Assembly (NCBI RefSeq): GCF_024170285.1
Contig: NZ_JALJXV010000002.1
Location: 248,001 to 312,000, forward strand
Length of the DNA: 64,000 nucleotides
Source of the DNA: Natronocella acetinitrilica
Lineage (GTDB): Bacteria; Pseudomonadota; Gammaproteobacteria; Nitrococcales; Aquisalimonadaceae
Direction: 5' to 3'
Shown here: positions 20,374 through 29,302 of the stretch, in pieces
Layout: each line of letters opens with the position of its first letter
Numbering within the stretch: position 1 is the first letter of the stretch
Made by a program: the position numbers and the translations under genes
The notes under the pieces: model-generated
Told to the model about the DNA's origin: nothing
Seen by the model: only the letters and a program-made list of their open reading frames with translations
Databases searched by the model: none

Positions 20374-20419
20374 GCACCATTTAGACGCAGATGTTTCCAA
20401 AAGAGAAACAAAATGGTGC
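20374..20419 (-). promoter_or_regulatory. Composite inverted-repeat operator, copy 2, in the 376-base xre/ridA gap
   Basis: Read on the minus strand it is GCACCA-N4-GTTTC-N7-GAAAC-N13-TGGTGC, 46 bp, with TCTAA at the same offset as in copy 1; 32 of 46 aligned positions agree. GTTTC/GAAAC lie at 20405-20409 and 20393-20397 on the plus strand, outer arms at 20374-20379 and 20414-20419. An extra TGGTGC half-site lies at 20360-20365. The rest of the 376-base gap (20216-20591) holds a TATAAT at 20462-20467 without a good -35, and the ridA promoter candidate at 20530-20540. No gene is seen in it. Confidence 0.65.
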
Positions 20420-20529
20420 TATGGAACAGACCCACTCACTCTGATCTCTATTTTTATATTCTATAATTCAATGCTATACGTTTAAAAGCGACATCATCAA
20501 GCGCTCTCTTGGTGTGGCATGTTTCCTGC

Positions 20530-20540
20530 TGGTATATACT
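20530..20540 (+). promoter_or_regulatory. Candidate extended -10 promoter of ridA
   Basis: TGG-TATATA at 20530-20538 is an extended -10, overlapping TATACT at 20535-20540, about 50 bases before the ridA ATG. A GG-N10-GC arrangement TGGCATGTTTCCTGC at 20515-20529 also resembles a sigma54 -24/-12 element, so the sigma factor is uncertain. Confidence 0.4.
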
Positions 20541-20591
20541 CGGGCATTCATCTGATACAACAATACCAGTCACGATTACGGGGAACACGCC

Positions 20592-21065
20592 ATGGGCATT
20601 ATCGACAAGCGATTGACCGAATGCGGCATCACCCTTCCACCTGCCGCAGCACCTGTGGGCAACTACGTTGCGTACACAGTCTCCGGCCAATACGTCCATA
20701 TCTCAGGACAGTTGCCGCTGGAAAACGGTGCGATGGCTGTTAAGGGCATCCTCGGCGACAGCCTGGATGTCGAAGCCGGGTATCGCGCAGCGCGGATCTG
20801 CGCGCTGAATCTGATCGCCCAGCTCAAGGAGGCCTGTGGCGGCGACCTGGACCGTGTCGAACGGGTGTTGAAACTTGGAGGTTTTGTCAGCGCGACGGCG
20901 GATTTTCACGACGCACCGAAATGCGTGAACGGCGCTTCCGACCTGATGGTTGAAGTCTTCGGAGAAGCCGGAAAGCATGCCCGCTTCGCCGTCGGTGTTG
21001 CATCGCTGCCCGCCGGCGCCGCAGTAGAAGTGGACGGTCTGTTCGAAATTTCAGCAAGCGTCTAA
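20592..21065 (+). CDS. RidA-family (YjgF/YER057c/UK114) protein
   Basis: The 157-residue protein has the Rid fold: YVHISGQLPLENG, a central helix region CALNLIAQLKEACGGDLDRVERVLKLGGFVSATADF, NGASDLMVEVFGEAGKHARFAVGVASLPAGAAVEVD. Arg131 in HARFAVG aligns with the catalytic Arg105 of RidA that supports hydrolysis of reactive enamine/imine intermediates, so deaminase activity is plausible. GGGGA lies seven bases before the ATG. It leads a two-gene unit with the MBL-fold gene and is divergent from the XRE-cupin regulator, suggesting that the regulated pathway generates an imine, for example by amine or amino-acid oxidation. Confidence 0.88.
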   Translation: MGIIDKRLTECGITLPPAAAPVGNYVAYTVSGQYVHISGQLPLENGAMAVKGILGDSLDVEAGYRAARICALNLIAQLKEACGGDLDRVERVLKLGGFVSATADFHDAPKCVNGASDLMVEVFGEAGKHARFAVGVASLPAGAAVEVDGLFEISASV

Positions 21066-21094
21066 GACACCGACTGACTACAGGAGTCCAGATC

Positions 21095-21943
21095 ATGAAC
21101 CCGAACCCCACCATTCGCTATTACGGCTGGTCGGCGCTGTCCATCAACACGAATCAGGGCAACCTGTTTTTCGACCCCTTCTACCGAAAGTACTGCGGTG
21201 CCCAATGGTTTTCGGCAAAGGATTTCGACAGTGCCGATCTCATTTGCGTGACCCATGGCCACGAGGAGCACTTCCTTGATGTGCCGGACATCGCCAAGTC
21301 GACAGGAGCGACCGTCATCGGGCCGCGGGCGGTGACCCGTTTCCTACGGCGTCGCACAGGCCTGGCCGAAGACAAACTCATCACCATCGACTTTGACGCG
21401 CCCCTGAATGTGCCGGGCTTCACCCTCTCGGCATTCAAGTGGCAACATCGGGACATCAACCTGGTCAAGGCGATGACGAAAGCCGTTTTCCAGGGCAACA
21501 CCACACAGCTGGCTTGGGCCTGGAGCAGCGCAACCAACGCGCCGTTCTATGCCCCCTACACCGGCTACCACGTGGAACTGCCCAATGGCACCACCGTGCT
21601 GAACTACAACGAGGGCTTCAACACCAAGATGACCGATAAGGAAATCACCGCTCTCGGGCAGCGCTTCAAGACGGACGTGTTGCTCGCCGGCATGCAACTC
21701 GATTTCGTCGACGACGTGGCGCGAGGTGCCGCGGCGCTCGACCCGAAGATCGTGCTGCTCTACCCGCCCCACGAGAAATTCCACGACATGATGGGCGCAA
21801 AGTCACGACCATGGTCGGAGTTCGCTGCCGCAGTAAAGGCATGCCTGCCTGAAGCAACGGTGATCATCGCCGAGCCGGGCACCGCCATCGATGCAGTGAC
21901 CGGCGAGGTGGTTGAGCAGCCAGTCGAGTCTGCAGTGGCTTAA
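21095..21943 (+). CDS. Metallo-beta-lactamase-fold hydrolase
   Basis: This 282-residue protein resembles UlaG-like members of the MBL superfamily: RYYGWSALSINTNQGNLFFDPF, then THGHEEHFLD at residues 53-61 (HxHxxH, with Glu where many members have Asp), VTRFLRRRTG, NYNEGFN and LLAGMQLDFVDD. The metal site looks intact. UlaG is a lactonase, so C-O or lactone hydrolysis is a reasonable guess, but the substrate is unknown. AGGAG lies eight bases before the ATG, 29 bases after ridA, so the two are cotranscribed. Its stop overlaps the convergent PAP2 gene by four bases. Confidence 0.82.
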   Translation: MNPNPTIRYYGWSALSINTNQGNLFFDPFYRKYCGAQWFSAKDFDSADLICVTHGHEEHFLDVPDIAKSTGATVIGPRAVTRFLRRRTGLAEDKLITIDFDAPLNVPGFTLSAFKWQHRDINLVKAMTKAVFQGNTTQLAWAWSSATNAPFYAPYTGYHVELPNGTTVLNYNEGFNTKMTDKEITALGQRFKTDVLLAGMQLDFVDDVARGAAALDPKIVLLYPPHEKFHDMMGAKSRPWSEFAAAVKACLPEATVIIAEPGTAIDAVTGEVVEQPVESAVA

Positions 21944-22467
21944 CCGCCCGCCAGTAGTGTCAGGCTGCCGTAGGCAAGGCCCGCGCCGATGGTCGCACCG
22001 CACAAGACATCCGTCGGATAGTGCAGGCCGAGGACAACCCGGGAAGCGGCAACCAGCGTTGCAAAACAGGCCAGCGGCCAGAACAACGCCGGGAAATAGT
22101 GCACCGCCACCAGCGTCAGGCTGACGGCGTGCAGGGTATGGCCAGACGGGAAGCTGTATTGGTCGAGTGGCGGCGCGCCCAGGGTAATGGCGTCTTCCAC
22201 GCTGTATGGGCGTGGGCGTCCAGTCGCTTTCTTGATCACCGCGTAAACCAGCACACCCAGCCCGGCGATCACAAGCATGTGAATGGACGCGACCAGGCCG
22301 GCACTGCCGTACAGCAGGGGCAGGATAGCCATCAAGCCATACCAGAAGACCCCGTCTCCCAGGCGGCTGACAAGCGCGAAAAACGGCCGCACCGGGTGAT
22401 ACCGCTGCATGATCCTGTTCATGTGCAGGCAAACCGTGAGGTCGTATCGGACGAGCTGGCGCATCAT
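21940..22467 (-). CDS. PAP2-family membrane phosphatase
   Basis: The 175-residue integral membrane protein carries all three phosphatidic-acid-phosphatase motifs: KKATGRPRP, SFPSGHT and SRVVLGLHYPTD, with the catalytic His residues. Roughly five to six hydrophobic helices are present. Members dephosphorylate undecaprenyl diphosphate, phosphatidate or related lipids at the periplasmic face. I start it at the ATG at 22467 (GGGGA upstream); the frame is open to 22539. It follows the glycosyltransferase gene on the same strand after about 100 bases, and both may serve a lipid or glycolipid pathway. Confidence 0.88.
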   Translation of the reverse strand: MMRQLVRYDLTVCLHMNRIMQRYHPVRPFFALVSRLGDGVFWYGLMAILPLLYGSAGLVASIHMLVIAGLGVLVYAVIKKATGRPRPYSVEDAITLGAPPLDQYSFPSGHTLHAVSLTLVAVHYFPALFWPLACFATLVAASRVVLGLHYPTDVLCGATIGAGLAYGSLTLLAGG

Positions 22468-22569
22468 TGGCGTGTCCCCATGTTGACGGCAGTTGGTTGC
22501 CTCTGGACGCATGGTGACCGGCGCGGATGCAAGGCGCATGACACAGGGGTTGCAGTTCGATGACCGGCC

Positions 22570-23586
22570 TCAGGCCGTGTTGCTTTGCCGTATGGGATCG
22601 GCCAGATTGTTCAGAAACTGTTGGGCGCAGGCGTCCCAGCTTCTGGTCCGCGCGTAGGCGATGCAGTTGTCCGGCGAAACCGAGACTGCCCGGTGCCAGG
22701 CGCGCCCAAGGTCTTCATCAAGGGCGCCGGTAACCCCATCGGTGATCACATCCCGCGGTCCCGTCACCGGGTAGGCCGCCACCGGGACGCCGCAGGCCAT
22801 GGCCTCCAGCATGGTCAGACCGAAGGTATCCGTACGGCTGGGAAACACAACGCAATCGGCCGCTGCCACATGGCGTGCCAGGTCCTCGCCGCTGCAAAAA
22901 CCGGTGAAACGGACGTTCGGATAGCGCGCTTTCAGCCTTGCCGCGTCGGGCCCATCGCCGACAACGTAGCACGTGCCGGGGATGTTCAGATCCAGGAATG
23001 CCTCGATGTTCTTCTCCACGGCGACCCGCCCGACATACATGCTGATCGGTCTTGGCCCATCAAGGAAACCCTTGCATCTCGGGCGAAAAAGCCCGCTGTC
23101 AACGCCACGGGACCACAAGGCAAGATGAGCGAAGCCGCGCTTTGCCAGTTCATCCCGCAAAGATGGCGTGGCCACAAGGGTTCGCGTCGCCGGCGCATGA
23201 AAGCGTCGCAGCAGGGCGTAACTCCAGCTAATGGGCACGGGAGCACGCAAACGCAGGTACTGTGGAAATCGCGTGTGATAGGCGGTGGTGAAGCGCAGCC
23301 CATGCGCCAGACAGTAGGCCCGCGCAGCCCAACCAAGCGGCCCCTCGGTTGCAATGTGTATCGCATCAGCGCTGGTTTCGGCGAGCATCTTGCCCACCCG
23401 CACGCGGGGCCCAAGCGCCAGGCGAATATCCGGGTAGGTCGGGCACGGCAGGGAGACGAAGTCCGAAGGGGTAATGAAGCGGACCGCGTGCCCCGTCTGC
23501 CGCAACACGCGAGCCAGGCTGGTGAGGGTAGTCACCACTCCGTTCACCTGGGGATGCCAGGCGTCGGTCACAATGACGATCTTCAC
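22570..23586 (-). CDS. GT4-family glycosyltransferase
   Basis: This 338-residue GT-B fold enzyme begins MKIVIVTDAWHPQVNGVVTT, the donor/acceptor loop of MgtA- and PimB-like mannosyl- or glucosyltransferases that act on lipids. The C-terminal half has ISMYVGRVAVEKNIEAFL, FTGFCSGEDLARHVAAADCVVFPSRTDTFGLTMLEAMACGVPVAA, with the two glutamate-type EX7E positions represented by D and E. No transmembrane segment is present; it probably works at the cytoplasmic membrane surface. It is followed by the PAP2 gene and preceded, 66 bases away, by the PhoU-like gene. Phosphate limitation often induces glycolipid synthases in place of phospholipids, which would suit this neighbour. Confidence 0.87.
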   Translation of the reverse strand: MKIVIVTDAWHPQVNGVVTTLTSLARVLRQTGHAVRFITPSDFVSLPCPTYPDIRLALGPRVRVGKMLAETSADAIHIATEGPLGWAARAYCLAHGLRFTTAYHTRFPQYLRLRAPVPISWSYALLRRFHAPATRTLVATPSLRDELAKRGFAHLALWSRGVDSGLFRPRCKGFLDGPRPISMYVGRVAVEKNIEAFLDLNIPGTCYVVGDGPDAARLKARYPNVRFTGFCSGEDLARHVAAADCVVFPSRTDTFGLTMLEAMACGVPVAAYPVTGPRDVITDGVTGALDEDLGRAWHRAVSVSPDNCIAYARTRSWDACAQQFLNNLADPIRQSNTA

Positions 23587-23652
23587 GGCAGATCCTGAGT
23601 AGCGGCCACTGGGGCATCACTGTGCCGCACTCACATGACGCGACAATGACGG

Positions 23653-24339
23653 TCAGAGTCGGCCGTTCTCGTCGTCTTCGGAGTAGAAGTCCAGATCCTC
23701 CAGTTGTCCCAGGACTGCCGTGGCGATGTTCGACAGATGTGCTGCAACGCGCTTGTAGTGGCGGGTCAGCAGCGAATAGGCCACGGCTTCGTGAAACTCG
23801 ATCTGCTCCTCATCCTTGAACAGGTTCTCGATGAGACGGTCGCAGCGGCGCCGGATGTCACCAGCCTGGGTCAAGGCCTTGCGCGCTCCGGCCTCGTCCG
23901 AGTTACGGGTCGCCGAGGTTACCAGCTCGAAGAGCGTCGCCATCTGATCCGCCATGCTATCCAGCGGCTCCTGGTAACGCGGTACGTGAAAACCCTCGGT
24001 ATAGAAAGCACCCACCTCGAAAACGTTCTTGCAGTAGTCACCGATGCGCTCGGCATCCTTGGCCACGCTCATCAGGGCCAGGCAGGTGGCCACGTCATGA
24101 CCGGGGTTCACCGTCAGGTGACGCAGTACCTTGCGGCGTATGGAACGCTCCCGGTCATTGATGGCCCGGTCGCGCTCGTAAAGTGGCGCACGCACCTCTT
24201 CCGCGGGCACCTTGCTGTGCAGGACCGCCTCGGCACGCTCGAACATCCACGCACCGTGCTCCAGCATGCGGGTCAGATCCTCGAAGGCCCGGTCAAGGGT
24301 GTTTTCCGAGGTGAGGGCGCTGTAGATTTCTCTGAACAT
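23653..24339 (-). CDS. PhoU-domain protein
   Basis: This 228-residue all-helical cytoplasmic protein contains PhoU-like pairs of three-helix bundles: RDRAINDRERSIRRKVLRHL and ALMSVAKDAERIGDYCKNVFEVGAF, the latter carrying the (D/E)xxxD-type metal motif ERIGDY. It probably regulates the adjacent Na/Pi transporter, as PhoU-like domains fused or next to NptA-type proteins do. The ATG at 24339 has a perfect GGAGG five bases upstream, so the much longer frame to 24522 is not used. It follows the transporter gene by 23 bases. Confidence 0.9.
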   Translation of the reverse strand: MFREIYSALTSENTLDRAFEDLTRMLEHGAWMFERAEAVLHSKVPAEEVRAPLYERDRAINDRERSIRRKVLRHLTVNPGHDVATCLALMSVAKDAERIGDYCKNVFEVGAFYTEGFHVPRYQEPLDSMADQMATLFELVTSATRNSDEAGARKALTQAGDIRRRCDRLIENLFKDEEQIEFHEAVAYSLLTRHYKRVAAHLSNIATAVLGQLEDLDFYSEDDENGRL

Positions 24340-24362
24340 GGAGGCCTCCTGATGCGCCGCGC

Positions 24363-25568
24363 TCAACGCAGCCGAACGTAGACTTCGGTGACACCGATAC
24401 CGAGCAGCGGTATTACCAAGAATACGCCAATTAGGAACGCGAACGCATAGCGGGTCTGGCGCCCGGCCAATCGGCCGTACCAGTTGGCCACCCGCATGGG
24501 AATCACCCGCAGCGGATACCACACCAGCGTTCCGGTGATGTTGAATATGACGTGGAACAGCGCCACGGTCATGGCCGCGGCGATGGGGTTGGCCGTAGCC
24601 GCGAGCACACTGGTCACCGTGGTTCCGAGGTTTGCCCCCATCATGAACGGCAGCACCCGACGCATACGCACCACCCCTGCCCCGGCCAGCGGCACCATGA
24701 GGCTGCTGGTGATGGTGCTGGACTGCACCAGCACGGTGGAAATTACGCCCACGCTGTAAGCCCGCAGGTCAGTCCTGAAGAAATAGGTGCGGAACAGCCC
24801 ATCCATGTGGCGCAAGAGCGCGCCGCGCAGGTTTCGCACCATGAAAACCAGGGCGACAAACATCAGCAACAGGCCCATGCAGGCGACAAACACCCCATGC
24901 GCCACTGGCGTCGGCATCAGCAGCCCACCCAGCGTGTCGAACAGGCGAACCACCGGAGCGGTGATCACCTTCACCGGGCTGTCCGGCCGTGCCACTTCCT
25001 CCAGACCGATCAGGCTGCTCAACCAGGCGGCGAGTTGGGTGAAGATGCCACGGCCACTCTCGTGAAAGAGCCCTGTCAGCCATTCCACGGGGAACACCAG
25101 CGCCACGGTGAGGATATTGAAGAAGTCGTGCATCAGTGCCGCAGTGAAGGAGCGGCGAAAGTTGCGGCGAATACGGATATTGGCCAAGGCCACAATGACG
25201 CCGGTCACGGCGGTGCCGATGTTCGCGCCCATGATGGCGAACACGGCTGTCCCCAGCGTCATTTCACCGGTGGCCACCAGCGTGACGATAAGCGCCGAAG
25301 TAAACGAGGAGCTCTGCACGACCATCGTCACGAGGACGCCGCCGAGCAGTGCGATGAAGGGGTTTTCACCATAGGCGAAGACCTGCGTCAGAAAATCACT
25401 GGCGCGACCGAAGGTACCGAGGCCCGACCCCATGACATTGAGTGCTGCCAGGAAGAGATACAGGCAGAGCCCCGCGTATAGACCACGCATCCACGCCGGA
25501 ACTTCACGGGGATGACGACGACTCAAGGCGGGGCTGGTCCGGGCGGAACTGGACTTGGCAATTGACAT
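24363..25568 (-). CDS. Na+/phosphate symporter, NptA/PhoU-less form
   Basis: The 401-residue membrane protein belongs to the SLC34/NptA-type Na/Pi cotransporter family. The inverted repeat is clear: VVQSSSFTSALIVTLV with GANIGTAVTG in the first half and LVQSSTITSSLMVPLAG with GANLGTTVTS in the second; QSS motifs bind Na and phosphate. Many bacterial family members carry a C-terminal PhoU domain; here this is the separate downstream gene. A Pho box lies 77-105 bases upstream of the ATG. The ATG at 25568 lacks a good ribosome-binding site; an internal ATG at 25490 is an alternative. Confidence 0.9.
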   Translation of the reverse strand: MSIAKSSSARTSPALSRRHPREVPAWMRGLYAGLCLYLFLAALNVMGSGLGTFGRASDFLTQVFAYGENPFIALLGGVLVTMVVQSSSFTSALIVTLVATGEMTLGTAVFAIMGANIGTAVTGVIVALANIRIRRNFRRSFTAALMHDFFNILTVALVFPVEWLTGLFHESGRGIFTQLAAWLSSLIGLEEVARPDSPVKVITAPVVRLFDTLGGLLMPTPVAHGVFVACMGLLLMFVALVFMVRNLRGALLRHMDGLFRTYFFRTDLRAYSVGVISTVLVQSSTITSSLMVPLAGAGVVRMRRVLPFMMGANLGTTVTSVLAATANPIAAAMTVALFHVIFNITGTLVWYPLRVIPMRVANWYGRLAGRQTRYAFAFLIGVFLVIPLLGIGVTEVYVRLR

Positions 25569-25644
25569 CGAAAAGCGATCGGCCCTGTTGCGGCGGTGGC
25601 AGTCAATGGCGGCTGCGCACAGTGTCTCCGAAAACGGGCACTTT

Positions 25645-25673
25645 ATGACAGAACTATTGCAGAATTGTTACAG
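25645..25673 (-). promoter_or_regulatory. Three-repeat Pho box upstream of the Na/Pi symporter
   Basis: On the minus strand CTGTAAC (25667-25673), CTGCAAT (25656-25662) and CTGTCAT (25645-25651) occur in direct repeat with exact 11-base spacing and AT-rich four-base linkers AATT and AGTT. This matches the PhoB recognition layout (7-bp repeat plus 4-bp spacer). PhoB substitutes for a -35, and no strong -35 is seen. It faces the symporter and PhoU-like genes. Confidence 0.75.
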
Positions 25674-25844
25674 GCGATGACGGATCGCGCCCCGCATGAG
25701 CCGCATATCGCACCGTGGCGGGCCATCCCCGGCCAGCTCGTCCAAGCGTTGCAGACCAAGGCAACGACCCTGGAAACGTCGTATCCGCCCAGCGCAACGG
25801 GGAACAGCATTTTTATCCCCAACGTCGAATGGTTGCAGCCGCCA

Positions 25845-26600
25845 TCATGTGGCTCCAGGCAAATCGATTCGCGCAACCAACGCCTCCCATAGACTTTGCC
25901 AAGCCCGCGAAGAGCGACCCCTGGGGGCGAAGGTATGCACAGGGGCTCGTCGCTCGGCCACGCGCTCGTTGTCCACTGAAGCGGGAATGGAAACCTCAAG
26001 CAGGTTCGGGATTGCTGGGGGTGGGGTGTCCACCCACCGCCGGTGCGAAGCACGACGGCGATCAACCATCGAGAAATAGGCGTAGAGCTGACGATGAAAC
26101 ACCTGTAACCGTTCGAGTTCCTGCACCACCTGATCATGGGCGCGTAGCGACAGATCCGACGGAATCATCGGCATCAGCAAGGTATCGGCAGCCCTGAACA
26201 CCGCTTCCGAAAGTCGGGAAAGTCCGGGCGGACAGTCGATCACGACGACGTCGTAGCGGCGCCCCAGGGGCTTGAGCAAGCGCCGCAGTATCTTCTCCGG
26301 CCGATCGGCGTCGTCTAACCGCAGATCAAGGTTGCGCAGCGTTGCATGGGCACCAATGCAATCCAGACCCGGCCATGCCGTTGGAACCGCAGCTTCGACG
26401 GCGGACAGCCGCATCTTGACCAGGCGTTTTGCCGGTGGGCCCGCAGCATCGCAACCCAGACACCAGGCCGCTGCTCCCTGGGGATCAAGATCCCAGCAGA
26501 CCGTGCGGTATCCGGCCCGGGCAGCAAAATAGGCGAGATTCACTGCGCCGGTGGTTTTGCCGACCCCGCCCTTCAGGTGACACAAGGCGATTACATGCAA
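25845..26600 (-). CDS. Orphan ParA-family ATPase
   Basis: This 251-residue P-loop ATPase has the deviant Walker A HLKGGVGKTT near residues 8-17, CWDLDPQG, and VVVIDCPPGLS. The start is the TTG at 26600: GGAGGGATCT lies directly before it and the protein then begins MHVIALCHLKGG like other ParA proteins; upstream in-frame ATGs at 26618 and 26633 lack such a site. No ParB, parS-binding protein or cargo protein is adjacent, so it is not a chromosome partition pair. ParA-like proteins of this kind can position other complexes. Role unknown. Confidence 0.85.
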   Translation of the reverse strand: MHVIALCHLKGGVGKTTGAVNLAYFAARAGYRTVCWDLDPQGAAAWCLGCDAAGPPAKRLVKMRLSAVEAAVPTAWPGLDCIGAHATLRNLDLRLDDADRPEKILRRLLKPLGRRYDVVVIDCPPGLSRLSEAVFRAADTLLMPMIPSDLSLRAHDQVVQELERLQVFHRQLYAYFSMVDRRRASHRRWVDTPPPAIPNLLEVSIPASVDNERVAERRAPVHTFAPRGRSSRAWQSLWEALVARIDLPGAT

Positions 26601-26751
26601 AGATCCCTCCCGAACCATTGGGTGATGGTTCAAGCACGCTGTTACGGATGGAAGAAACCCGGCCGATTGTAGCGGGTCGGAGGCGATGAATTGTTACAGT
26701 CGGCGGGAGGCGGCATTCGATTCGCCGGCCTGGTCTCGGCGACTGGACAAC

Positions 26752-26790
26752 AAAAAAAGCGGCGCCCAGCTTTCGCTGAAGCGCCGCTTT
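26752..26790 (-). terminator. Rho-independent terminator of katG
   Basis: On the minus strand AAAGCGGCGC (26781-26790) pairs with GCGCCGCTTT (26756-26765) around a 15-base loop and ends in a run of seven T residues. It is 27 bases after the katG stop. Confidence 0.88.
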
Positions 26791-26817
26791 GTCCAGCCGG
26801 GTGGCTGGGAGTCAGAC

Positions 26818-29088
<2,271 letters not shown>

Positions 29089-29196
29089 TCAGCCCTGCAC
29101 TTGCACGATACCGGGGCGCCCGCCCCTCGGGTTTCCATACAAATCCAACCCGTAACGCGCACAAAAATTGTCCGCCTCTTCAACGGATCATCCGAA

Positions 29197-29225
29197 AATA
29201 TAGCAATAGCTAGAGATTGTCCTAA
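29197..29225 (-). promoter_or_regulatory. Candidate katG promoter
   Basis: On the minus strand TATATT (29197-29202) is a good -10, with TTAGGA (29220-29225) at 17-base spacing as a weak -35. Upstream, at 29247-29259, lies a perfect 13-bp repeat ATAGA-TTT-TCTAT in the AT-rich stretch, a possible activator site; it shares ATAG/CTAT steps with OxyR targets but not their full spacing. The leader would be about 160 bases. Confidence 0.4.
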
Positions 29226-29302
29226 GTTATTTTTCCTACATACACGATAGATTTTCTATATGGCGCAGCGCCTGAGGTATCGTGAAGCAACAAAACACGA
29301 AT

